Shown here one piece after another: positions 24,637 to 32,720 of a stretch of 57,707 nt of DNA (position 1 is its first letter; every line of letters starts with the position of its first letter). Both the position numbers and the translations under genes were made by a program. The notes beneath the pieces were generated by a model. It was not told the origin of the DNA. It searched no databases and was given only the letters and a program-made list of their open reading frames with translations. The stretch is from an uncultured Dialister sp. (GTDB lineage: Bacteria > Bacillota > Negativicutes > Veillonellales > Dialisteraceae), in contig URIB01000006.1 in assembly GCA_900547785.1 (NCBI GenBank), forward strand, positions 1 to 57,707, written 5' to 3'.

Positions 24637-27633
24637 TTATACGGGAATCCTTTGTATTTTCCCCGGTTTCAGATAAACAAATGCTCCCGTTCCTTTCTCC
24701 CGTCCCACTTCTTCTGCAATCTTCATGGTTCTTTCATGGCAGGTAAACAGGAAAATTTGCTGTTCTTTTCCTAATTCCATGAGGAAACGGAGCGTTTCTC
24801 TTTGCCGCCCTTCATCAAAACGAACAAAGATATCATCGAGAACAATCGGAAGCGGTTCTATCTGCTTTCCAAAAGAAAGTGCCATAGCAAGACGGATAGA
24901 TAAGTATACTTGATCGCCTGTGCCGGACGACCAGATCTTTGCATCTTTCACATGGTGCGTGCCGTCTAAGATTCCCACATCTTTTTTATTGGAATCAATG
25001 ACTAAAGAATATTTTCCGTTTGTCATCCCTGATAAGAATCGATTGGCGGCAGCAACGACTTGCGGTTGTTTTCCCGACTCATAACGTTCCTGTGTTTTTC
25101 CCAGAACATACTGTGTAAACAGATGCACTAACCATTCTTCCAGTGATGAAGATATTTCCGCTTCCACTTCTTTTTTCTTTTGCAGTACTTTGGTAATCGT
25201 ATGATCTCCCGCCAGACGGAAAATTTCATTTCTCACCGCCCCCTGTTGCTGTCGGAGCGTGCCTATATCGGCAATTTTTTTCTCTATTTCTTTCGATAAT
25301 TTTTGATATTCCTCCATCCATATATCATATTCCCCGGTTTCCAAAGATGACCATAAACGGTTAAAGTCTTCATCACTCCCTGCATAAAGACGGAGATCCT
25401 GTTTTACATCTTTCCATTCTTTCAATAAGCGGTCATGATTTTCGTGAGCATTTACCTTTTCTGCAAAATCTTCCGCATCTTTGGCATTTACCAGCTGGAA
25501 AAGCGCTTCCATCTCTCTTTTGCAGGAAGCCCAGTCCATTTCCAATTTGCTCATTTCTTTTTCATAAGCGGCATGCTGATTATTTTTTTCAGCAATCGCC
25601 TGCCATTGTAAATTTCTTTCCCTATTTTCTTCATATATATCCGCTATGCTGTCCGGTATTGCGGGAGCATCCGATCCGGCAGCGCTAATTATATCTTCTG
25701 CCCGTTTGTCAAATTGGTCTAATTTGCTGCGGATAGTATCCAGTCTTACATCAAGTATCCTGCCTTTTCCTTCTTCTGAATAAATTTTTTGCCACTGCTC
25801 TCTCAGTTCACCCATCTTTTCAGATTCTACAGGAGGCAATTTATTTTTTACAAGCCATTCTTTCCATGCTTCTGCCGCAAGATTTTGCAGATTTCTTAAT
25901 TTTTTCCCTTCTTCCGACCATTCCTTATGCGAAAGTTCCTGCTTTCTTACCGTTTCTTTCCGCCAAGACAGCGCCTGTCGTTTGGCTTGCGCTTTATAAA
26001 AATCATTCCGCTTTTGCTGGCATCTATTGCGGAAAGCCGATAATTCATTTTCATTCTCAGGTATAAAATCCGGAAAATTTTGAACCGCCGCTTTTTTTTC
26101 TTTATAAATATTCTCCAATGCCGTATCCAGCCGGTTCAGTTTCTTTCCTTTTATATGGCTCACATGATTGTTCAGTATAAAAAAAACGATGGCAAGAAGT
26201 GCGGCAACTGCTGCGCCATATAAAACCGCATATCCGGAAAAAGACATGTAAAACGCCCCTACGCAGGTAAAAGATACAGCCAGACACAGGAGCCCCGCCA
26301 AAAACCAGACGGTATATGGCCTGTCTTTTTGAGCAAGCAACTCTTCTTTTTCTTTTTTCAGCGCCGCTTCTTCCCGGATAAACTTTTCTATTTGATTCGC
26401 ATTTTCCTCATAAGCTTTCCATTCACTTTCTGTAGATAGGGAATTTGTATCTTCCTCGATTTCTCCAAGTTCTTCCACTTCCGGTTCTCTTTTTTTCCAA
26501 AAATGGAGTTCGTTATTTCTGACTCCTACACTTTGTGCCAGCTCATTACCTGTTTGCCAATCTACGGAAACACAACTGTTCTTCAACTCCAACGGCCGTT
26601 CCCACAAAGAAAGTGTATATCCCATATGGATAAAATTTTTCGCCCATTCTGATTTTTCCCGATTAAGCGCTTCCTCATCGGCAATCATTTGTTTCCATTG
26701 CCCTAAGTCGATATACAGCTCTTCCAGTTCTTTTTCTATGCCCGTCCATGGAATAATTTCCTTTTTGCTCTGCGGTTTGTATTCCTCCAATTTTTCCTGC
26801 AATACTTCTTTTTGCTCGTTAATCACTTTCATCCGGCTCATCAAACGATTCCAGCGTTCTTTTCCGTTGGAAGGAAACACTTTGATCTGTTCACTTAAAG
26901 AAAGCTGCCGTTTTATTTCTTTTGCCTTCTTATAATATGCCCATGACCCCAGCCGTTTTTCTAACAGTTTCTCCGCGTTACGCTCTTTCGCCAATTGCGT
27001 TTCCATTTCATCCAGTTCTTTTTTTATAGATGCTTGCCGGGCCTGGAGAACAGAAAAATCTTTTTCCTGCCCCGCCAATTCCTCTAATTCTTTCCGGACA
27101 TCCGATAGTTCCGACAACTGCCGGTTAATCTTTCTCTTCCCCTGTCCGGAAGCCACTAAAAGATGTTCCATCTCGTCTGTCGATCTGACCTTGGCTCGGG
27201 AAACGGAATCACCGCCTTGAAGCATAAAAAAACGGCTTTTTACCGAATCATTGGATAAAAATGAAAGCCCCTGTAAATCTTCCAATCCCATAGCAAAAAT
27301 TTGCTCATACATATTTCTGGTCAGTCCATGCCACCAAAGAGCGGGCAGCTCCTCATCAAACCGTTCCATACGGCTATCAACAAACCACTTCACTTTTTCA
27401 TTACGAAACACACGGTATTCGCTGCCATCTGTCCGGGTAAACGCCATGCTTCCCCTTTTCCCCTGCCAGTTTCCCCGCTCAAAGCCGAACATCATATCAC
27501 GGATGAAACGGAGCAGCGTCGTTTTACCGCTTTCATTTTCTCCCATGACCACATTCAGTTTATTTGTACACGGTTTCCATGATTCATTCCTGTAGATTCC
27601 GTAATTCTCCAACTGCAGATCAGTAATTTTCAT
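24637..27633 (-). CDS. yhaN: YhaN-like SMC/Rad50-type ATPase
   Basis: This 998-residue ATPase is of the SbcC/Rad50 type, as in Bacillus YhaN. It has a Walker A motif GENESGKTT (31-39), two long coiled-coil arms, and the ABC signature SSGTGDQVYLS near residue 900. Walker B, LPIVLDDIF, lies near 925. The middle (about 440-490) carries two hydrophobic segments separated by a short turn, which is characteristic of the YhaN branch and suggests membrane attachment between the arms. It overlaps the stop of the phosphoesterase gene by four bases. The pair is expected to form a Mre11-Rad50-like nuclease for DNA end repair; exact substrates are unknown. The assignment rests on architecture and partner. 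Confidence 0.85.
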   Translation of the reverse strand: MKITDLQLENYGIYRNESWKPCTNKLNVVMGENESGKTTLLRFIRDMMFGFERGNWQGKRGSMAFTRTDGSEYRVFRNEKVKWFVDSRMERFDEELPALWWHGLTRNMYEQIFAMGLEDLQGLSFLSNDSVKSRFFMLQGGDSVSRAKVRSTDEMEHLLVASGQGKRKINRQLSELSDVRKELEELAGQEKDFSVLQARQASIKKELDEMETQLAKERNAEKLLEKRLGSWAYYKKAKEIKRQLSLSEQIKVFPSNGKERWNRLMSRMKVINEQKEVLQEKLEEYKPQSKKEIIPWTGIEKELEELYIDLGQWKQMIADEEALNREKSEWAKNFIHMGYTLSLWERPLELKNSCVSVDWQTGNELAQSVGVRNNELHFWKKREPEVEELGEIEEDTNSLSTESEWKAYEENANQIEKFIREEAALKKEKEELLAQKDRPYTVWFLAGLLCLAVSFTCVGAFYMSFSGYAVLYGAAVAALLAIVFFILNNHVSHIKGKKLNRLDTALENIYKEKKAAVQNFPDFIPENENELSAFRNRCQQKRNDFYKAQAKRQALSWRKETVRKQELSHKEWSEEGKKLRNLQNLAAEAWKEWLVKNKLPPVESEKMGELREQWQKIYSEEGKGRILDVRLDTIRSKLDQFDKRAEDIISAAGSDAPAIPDSIADIYEENRERNLQWQAIAEKNNQHAAYEKEMSKLEMDWASCKREMEALFQLVNAKDAEDFAEKVNAHENHDRLLKEWKDVKQDLRLYAGSDEDFNRLWSSLETGEYDIWMEEYQKLSKEIEKKIADIGTLRQQQGAVRNEIFRLAGDHTITKVLQKKKEVEAEISSSLEEWLVHLFTQYVLGKTQERYESGKQPQVVAAANRFLSGMTNGKYSLVIDSNKKDVGILDGTHHVKDAKIWSSGTGDQVYLSIRLAMALSFGKQIEPLPIVLDDIFVRFDEGRQRETLRFLMELGKEQQIFLFTCHERTMKIAEEVGREKGTGAFVYLKPGKIQRIPV

Positions 27634-28892
27634 TCTTCATCCTCCGATAAAAGCCGGGCTCCCTCACGCTCAGCCTTTTTAAATGCCCGGAGCAACATTT
27701 CATCAGATATAAAATTCTTCAATTCACTAAACTTTCCGACTTCCTGCCGTTCTTTTACAATCTCATGTAACTTCTCCATTCGTTTTTTCTCAGGTAGGCT
27801 TCCGATGGTATCAAAAGCAGAAAGATAATTTCCTAAAACATCAGGCAGCTGCCTGCGTTCTTCCAGATTAATTTCCGCGCTCGTTTCATCAATAATTTCA
27901 GAAAAATAATTGAACAGATGATGAAATTTTTCTTTATCGTTTAAAGTTTGCAAGATATACGCCTGTCCTTCCGGAGAGCCTATCGCCTTTTGCAAGGCTC
28001 CGCCCCCATGAAATATAAGGCGCACAATATTCGGTTTTCCTGTCTTTTCCTTAAGCATCACTCTCTGCTTCACTATCTCCTGTATCAGCTCCTCCGGATT
28101 CTGAAACGGCGTAATGTCTATTTTCATATCTGTCCACCGAATGACATCTGTCGGAATGAACTTCAAAGTCATTGTCCCATAGGCCCCTACATCAACGAGA
28201 TAACACCCCTTCTCGTCCGATTCACTGCGATCCAATCCCTGGATATTTCCGGGATAAACAATATAAGGCCGCATGGACGGTGTTTTTCTTGTATGCACAT
28301 GCCCTAAAGCCCAATAATCCATCCCCGCATTTCTCAAATCTTCTAACGTGCAAGGAGCATACAAACTGCCTGATACCCCCAAATCAGTATGAAGCATGCC
28401 GATTGAAAATACATCATCTTCTTTTTTAAACTGCTTTGCCAAATTTTGATGAATATGCCGGGTTTTATAGCTAATTCCGTAAATATCCGCCACTTTTTCT
28501 CCCTGCAAAGTCAAGGGGATTCGTTCCACTTCTTTTGATGAAAAGATATGCACCGTCGGCGGTAACGGCACGTCTGCCCGCCAAGCTTCATCAGGATCAT
28601 GATTTCCATGAACCATAAATACTTCTATCCCCTCCTGTGCCGCCCTGTATAATTCTCTCGCAAAAGCCATTTGCGCCGCCAGACTATGATTTTCACTGTT
28701 ATATACATCGCCGGAAATCAAAATTGCATCCGCTCTGTAATCAATTGCTGCATCAATTACATTGGCAAAAGCTTTAAAAGTTGCTTGATGCACAGCCTCT
28801 GTCCACGGTCCCGTATCGCCCCGTGACAATCCGGCAAAAGGTTCTCCTAAATGGAGATCGGCACAATGGATAAAAGAAAAACGTTTCCCCAT
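27630..28892 (-). CDS. yhaO: YhaO-like Mre11/SbcD-type metallophosphoesterase
   Basis: This calcineurin-like phosphoesterase is of the SbcD/YhaO type. The metal-binding motifs are in order: CADLHLG (D12, H14), ISGDVYN, VHGNHDPDEAW and ALGHVHTRK. The C-terminal half is the capping and helical region that contacts the ATPase. The open frame continues to a GTG at 28931 inside a CRISPR repeat, but the ATG at 28892 has AGGAGG in front of it and gives the standard start MGKRFSFIHCADLH; it is taken as correct (420 residues). It is the first gene of the pair with yhaN. The CRISPR remnant starts only 30 bp upstream, so the promoter must lie in or beyond it. Confidence 0.87.
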   Translation of the reverse strand: MGKRFSFIHCADLHLGEPFAGLSRGDTGPWTEAVHQATFKAFANVIDAAIDYRADAILISGDVYNSENHSLAAQMAFARELYRAAQEGIEVFMVHGNHDPDEAWRADVPLPPTVHIFSSKEVERIPLTLQGEKVADIYGISYKTRHIHQNLAKQFKKEDDVFSIGMLHTDLGVSGSLYAPCTLEDLRNAGMDYWALGHVHTRKTPSMRPYIVYPGNIQGLDRSESDEKGCYLVDVGAYGTMTLKFIPTDVIRWTDMKIDITPFQNPEELIQEIVKQRVMLKEKTGKPNIVRLIFHGGGALQKAIGSPEGQAYILQTLNDKEKFHHLFNYFSEIIDETSAEINLEERRQLPDVLGNYLSAFDTIGSLPEKKRMEKLHEIVKERQEVGKFSELKNFISDEMLLRAFKKAEREGARLLSEDEE

Positions 28893-28922
28893 AGCTCCTC
28901 CTAAGCGAGTATTGTATATTCC

Positions 28923-29091
28923 AAAATCCACGCAGCTCTTATGAGATGCGACAGTTCATCAAATTATCACCATAATAAATCCAGATATTTCAATCCACGC
29001 ACCTCTTATTACGAGATGCGACACAAACAGAATATAGAAACAAATCGGGTAACAGATATTTCAATCCATATCCCCCTGTATGACTTGCATC
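28923..29091 (-). CRISPR. Small decayed orphan CRISPR array, I-C-like repeats
   Basis: Three diverged repeat copies lie at 28923-28952, 28987-29022 and 29058-29091, with spacers of 34 bp (28953-28986) and 35 bp (29023-29057). In minus sense the middle copy begins GTCGCATCTC and ends GTGCGTGGATTGAAAT, as in type I-C repeats, and can fold through GCATCTC with GAGGTGC. The first copy has lost a few central bases and differs at the ATTGAAAT end. The third keeps mainly the ATTGAAAT end and a GATGCAAG-like start. There are no cas genes in the window. Confidence 0.75.
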
Positions 29092-29126
29092 TTTATTTGA
29101 ATTTAGTGTAGCATGGTTGGCAAATT

Positions 29127-29332
29127 TTAATCTACCTGCGTGAGGTGAGGCTCAATTTCCTTTTGTTCTATATGTTCCTCTATTAACAAAAGAACAGGTA
29201 ATAAATCAACAGGATTAATCCGATAAAAGGCAATAGACTTAACAGGATACTCTCTATACACATGGTCATCTGAAAGGCGAACAGAATAGTTGCCAGAATC
29301 ACTGTTGCCAGGGGACTAATTATATACTTCAT
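29127..29332 (-). pseudogene. Possible gene remnant or small membrane ORF
   Basis: Two overlapping minus-strand frames look protein-like. One (29332-29183, ATG start, 49 codons) would encode a small hydrophobic protein beginning MKYIISPLATVILAT, but it has no good ribosome binding site. The other is open after a TAG just upstream and stops at 29127. Its stretch reads REYPVKSIAFYRINPVD and LLIEEHIEQKEIE, which looks like the C-terminal end of a soluble protein without a start codon. The second reading suggests a truncated gene, perhaps left with the CRISPR remnant. Neither was recognised. Confidence 0.3.
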
Positions 29333-29358
29333 TATCAAGTTTTCTTTTTGGTTCTGTT

Positions 29359-30129
29359 TTATTTTTGCAAAAGGACCAGTTCTTTTTCTGCCAGTCTGCG
29401 ATATTCTCCTTCTTTTAAATTTTCGTCAAGTGTCAAATGACCCATTCGGATACGTTTCAAATAAATGACTTCTTTTCCGCAGGCATGAAACATTTTTTTG
29501 ACTTGGTGAAATTTCCCTTCTCTGACCGTCACTCTTATTTCACTGACTCCGTCTTGTAAACCGGTTTGTGGCGCCCCGCTTTTTTTCAAGCATACAAAAT
29601 CACTTTCTACCGCTTCATTTCTATAGGTAATCAGTTCCAATTCCGCCGGAAGTGCGGTGAAATTTTCTTCGATATAGATTCCTTTTTTGAATGCGGCGAT
29701 TTCTTTTTCCGTGATTTTTCCTGCAATACGTGCATAGTATTCTTTGTCGATATGCTTTTTGGGGGAAAGCAGACGGTGGCTGAGTTGTCCGTCATTGGTC
29801 AGAATAAGAAGCCCGACCGTGTCTTTATCCAGTCTGCCTACAGGAAATAAATCTTTTCGCCGGTCATCTCCAAGTAAATCCATCACTGTTTTTTGCCGGC
29901 GATCTTCCGTGGCGGTAATGATTCCCCACGGTTTATTCATCATGTAGTATTCATATCGGTAATATGTGATGCGTTTCCCGTCGAATATGATTTGGTCTGT
30001 TTCCGCCACTTGTTGGCCGGGGTCGGAACAAGTATGTCCGTTTACGGTGACGCTCCCTTTTTTTATTTTTTCTTTCAGTTCTTTTCTTGTTCCCTGATTC
30101 ATGTCGGATAAAAATTTATCAAGCCGCAT
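29359..30129 (-). CDS. RsuA/RluB-family pseudouridine synthase
   Basis: This rRNA pseudouridine synthase has an N-terminal S4 RNA-binding domain (MRLDKFLSDMNQGTRKELKE) followed by the catalytic domain. The active-site motif is GRLDKDTVGLLILTNDG, with the catalytic Asp in RLDKDT; MMNKPWGIITATED and the HQVKKMF motif are also present. The open frame reaches back to 30156, but AAGGAG lies 6 nt before the ATG at 30129, so that start is used (256 residues). RsuA modifies 16S rRNA and the close paralogues RluB/E/F modify 23S; the sequence alone does not decide which. Confidence 0.88.
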   Translation of the reverse strand: MRLDKFLSDMNQGTRKELKEKIKKGSVTVNGHTCSDPGQQVAETDQIIFDGKRITYYRYEYYMMNKPWGIITATEDRRQKTVMDLLGDDRRKDLFPVGRLDKDTVGLLILTNDGQLSHRLLSPKKHIDKEYYARIAGKITEKEIAAFKKGIYIEENFTALPAELELITYRNEAVESDFVCLKKSGAPQTGLQDGVSEIRVTVREGKFHQVKKMFHACGKEVIYLKRIRMGHLTLDENLKEGEYRRLAEKELVLLQK

Positions 30130-30226
30130 TTTTTTCTCCTTGTGATTGCTTTTCACTTATTTTATCACAGCATCTTATTTTCTTTCTCTCTATCTATGGA
30201 ACCCTGCAAAACGGCTTAAGTCATAA

Positions 30227-30262
30227 AAAAATCCGCAAGAAAGTTCTCGCGGATTTTTTTAT
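30227..30262. terminator. Terminator after the AhpF-like gene
   Basis: AAAAAAATCCGC (30227-30238) pairs with GCGGATTTTTTT (30251-30262), and the loop adds AGAA with TTCT. A and T tails make it usable in both directions. It lies directly after the stop of the reductase gene on the minus strand. Confidence 0.85.
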
Positions 30263-30276
30263 TTTCATCATTTGTA

Positions 30277-31908
30277 TCAGCGTTCAAATATGTCCAAGAG
30301 TTCTGTCACACTTTTTTTACCGAAATGCACATCTTTTTCATCAAGAATCATACAGGGAACGCTCATGATATTATACTTATCCTTCAAGTCCGGATAGTAT
30401 TGCAGGTCATAGACATTGACCGTTACATTTTGATTGCCGGCGGCAATTCTTTGTGCGGCAGCGACCAAGTCGGGACACATCGTGCAGGATAAGGAAACAA
30501 CGATCTGCACACGGATTTTTTTATCCAGCACGTCAATTCTTTTTTGCAGTTCTTCTCCTACATCTTGTCCGGGGCCTGCCGCATTATACATGGCTAAAAT
30601 GAAAGAATTGAACTCATGTCCGCCCGGAACGCCGTGGAAATAAAGCCCCCGTTCCGTTCCGTCAGCATTACAGATAGAAATGGTATGCTTATTTTCTTCA
30701 TTTGTTGCCTGTACAAGTTCTGCTTCCACTTTGTCTGAAAGAGATGCCAGCTCATGAATCACTTTCTTATTTTCTTCCGTCACTTTGCTGTCATCCGTAT
30801 ATAAACGCAGAATGATTTTATTCTCAAAACGGTTCAGGACCGGTACCAGCGCCTGCCGGGTCGCATCATCAAGGAATGAAGAAGAGTCTGCCTGCGGAGC
30901 GGCCGTTGTTGTTTCTTCCGCTTTTTCTTTTTTCTTTTCTACCGCCACATATTCTCTCTTGATGCCCAACTTCCGGTAAAGCTGCCCCAAATATTTTTCC
31001 ATAGAGGTGGCGGCAATAGCACCGTCGGAGACAGCCGTTACAATCTGGCGCAGATTCTTGACGCAGATATCCCCTGCCGCATACACACCATCTATATTTG
31101 TCTTTTGGTCTTTATCGGTCACGATATATCCTTGGGGCGTCAGTTCAAGCTGATCTTTGACCAAACCGTTTTCGGGCGCATAGCCAACAAAAACAAAGAC
31201 ACCGCAATAATCTCCGTCAGGAGCCTTGTAACGGGATTCCTCCCCGGTTTCTCTATTTTTCAAGACCACTTCCCGGATGGAGTTCTCTCCGATGATTTTA
31301 GAAATTTCCGTATTAAAACGGATTTCCACTTTCGGATGTTCTTTTAATTCATCCACTTCCGCATTTTCAATGGAGAATCGATCTCTCCGTACAATCATAA
31401 TGACTTTTCTGGCATAGCGCGTCAGGAAAAGAGCTTCTTCGACAGCCGCATAGCCGCCGCCGACAACAAACACGTCTTTCCCTGTGAAAAATTCTCCGTC
31501 ACAGGTGGCGCAGTACGCCACACCATGACCGCGGAATTCTTTTTCTCCATCAAAGCCTGCCAGTCTCGGATAAGCCCCTGTGGCATAGATAATCCCCGTC
31601 GTTTTGAAGTCTCCGCGGCCCGTATGCACTACTTTGTAATCGCCTGCCAATTCAAGTCCCGTGACTTCAGTCATCATAAAGTCGGCGCCGAAGTTTTCCG
31701 CCTGCATCCGCATCTGACTCGTCAGTTTTTCTCCATCCGTCATGAGTATACCGGGATAATTCACGACCTCGGAGGTAATTGTAATTTGTCCGCCGATTTT
31801 TTCTTTTTCAATCACCAAAACACGAAACCGGGCTCTCGCCATATAAATAGCGGCGGAAAGTCCTGCAGGACCTCCGCCGACTATTATGGCATCATACATT
31901 TTTTCCAT
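30277..31908 (-). CDS. AhpF-like NADH/NADPH:peroxiredoxin reductase, thioredoxin reductase domain with C-terminal thioredoxin-like domains
   Basis: Residues 1-310 form a thioredoxin reductase: FAD site GGGPAGLSAA (11-20), redox motif CATC (133-136), NAD(P) site VGGGYAAVEEA, and YAAGDICVKNLRQ. After a Lys/Glu/Thr-rich linker (about 325-350), residues 355-543 form two thioredoxin-like folds. The second has a CTMC motif near 473 and the SVPCMILDEK cis-Pro segment. In classic AhpF this double-thioredoxin module is N-terminal; here it is C-terminal. The gene follows ahpC by 14 bp, so it should reduce AhpC. GGAG lies 8-9 nt before the ATG. Confidence 0.87.
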   Translation of the reverse strand: MEKMYDAIIVGGGPAGLSAAIYMARARFRVLVIEKEKIGGQITITSEVVNYPGILMTDGEKLTSQMRMQAENFGADFMMTEVTGLELAGDYKVVHTGRGDFKTTGIIYATGAYPRLAGFDGEKEFRGHGVAYCATCDGEFFTGKDVFVVGGGYAAVEEALFLTRYARKVIMIVRRDRFSIENAEVDELKEHPKVEIRFNTEISKIIGENSIREVVLKNRETGEESRYKAPDGDYCGVFVFVGYAPENGLVKDQLELTPQGYIVTDKDQKTNIDGVYAAGDICVKNLRQIVTAVSDGAIAATSMEKYLGQLYRKLGIKREYVAVEKKKEKAEETTTAAPQADSSSFLDDATRQALVPVLNRFENKIILRLYTDDSKVTEENKKVIHELASLSDKVEAELVQATNEENKHTISICNADGTERGLYFHGVPGGHEFNSFILAMYNAAGPGQDVGEELQKRIDVLDKKIRVQIVVSLSCTMCPDLVAAAQRIAAGNQNVTVNVYDLQYYPDLKDKYNIMSVPCMILDEKDVHFGKKSVTELLDIFER

Positions 31909-31922
31909 GATGCCGTCTCCTA

Positions 31923-32486
31923 TTAAAGTTTACCTACTAAATCAAAGGACGGTTTCAGTGTTTCTTCACCAGGCTGCCATTTCGCCGGGCAAACCTGGTC
32001 GCCATGTTCATGAACAAACTTAGCGGCTTTTACCTTACGGAGAAGTTCATCCGCATTACGGCCGATGTTTCCTGCGCTGACTTCATACAGAACCACTTCG
32101 CCTTCAGGATTGATTACGAAAGTGCCGCGTTCCGTCATGCCCTCATTTTCAATATATACATCCAAATCCTTTGCCAAGGCAGCGGTGGGATCTCCTACCA
32201 TCGTGTACTGTACTTTTCCGATTCTTTCGGACGATTCATGCCATGCTTTATGTACGAAATGGCTGTCACAGGATATGGAGTAGATTTCACAGCCTTCTTT
32301 CTGAAATTCATCATACTTATTCTGAAGGTCTTCCAATTCTGTGGGGCAAACAAAGGTGAAGTCTGCGGGATAGAAGAAAAGGACGCTCCATTTTCCTGCC
32401 AGATCCTTGTCGGAAACTTTCACAAATTCCCCCTGCTTATAAGCATCTAAATTAAATTCACTTACTTTTTTACCGATCAAAGACAT
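31923..32486 (-). CDS. ahpC: Alkyl hydroperoxide reductase AhpC (2-Cys peroxiredoxin)
   Basis: AhpC detoxifies hydrogen peroxide and organic hydroperoxides. The peroxidatic Cys is C47 in FTFVCPTE and the resolving Cys is C165 in GDQVCPAKW. The closing FDLVGKL matches the typical AhpC C-terminus, and 187 residues is the standard length. An ATG six bases further upstream is too close to the AGGAGG site to be used; the chosen ATG at 32486 has it 7 nt away and gives MSLIGKK. It is transcribed first, with the AhpF-like reductase behind it, from a strong promoter. Confidence 0.95.
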   Translation of the reverse strand: MSLIGKKVSEFNLDAYKQGEFVKVSDKDLAGKWSVLFFYPADFTFVCPTELEDLQNKYDEFQKEGCEIYSISCDSHFVHKAWHESSERIGKVQYTMVGDPTAALAKDLDVYIENEGMTERGTFVINPEGEVVLYEVSAGNIGRNADELLRKVKAAKFVHEHGDQVCPAKWQPGEETLKPSFDLVGKL

Positions 32487-32541
32487 AATCATACCTCCTG
32501 AAAAATAACTTTATATTTATAATCCTCGTTGAACTGTCTAC

Positions 32542-32570
32542 AGTATACCAATTACATCTATAAATGTCAA
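32542..32570 (-). promoter_or_regulatory. Promoter of ahpC
   Basis: On the minus strand: consensus TTGACA (32570-32565), a 17-nt spacer, TATACT (32547-32542), about 55 nt before the ahpC start. Confidence 0.85.
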
Positions 32571-32579
32571 TGTAGATGT
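32554..32579. promoter_or_regulatory. Inverted repeat over the ahpC -35 region, candidate operator
   Basis: ACATCTA (32554-32560) and TAGATGT (32573-32579) are inverted around the -35 hexamer. A further ACATCT lies near 32604. This is not the PerR box consensus, so the binding protein is unknown. Confidence 0.4.
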
Positions 32580-32678
32580 TAAGGACATTGTATCTCACCA
32601 TGTACATCTGTCCAACACCTGACGCAGACATTTTCTCGCTAATTTTATTCTGGATCTCCGCTTTTTTTATAATTGTTT

Positions 32679-32684
32679 TATAAT
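32679..32684 (+). promoter_or_regulatory. Possible -10 element of addBA
   Basis: TATAAT at 32679-32684 lies 36 bp before the addB ATG. No good -35 is seen at 17 nt; a second TATAAT-like sequence lies at 32668-32673. Confidence 0.4.
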
Positions 32685-32720
32685 ATGAATTGAAATACAA
32701 AATGAGGGGGAAATTTTATT

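Noticed and set aside
28893..28931. Upstream GTG start of yhaO within a CRISPR repeat
   Set aside because: The ATG at 28892 has a perfect AGGAGG and gives the family's usual N-terminus; the extension is repeat DNA.
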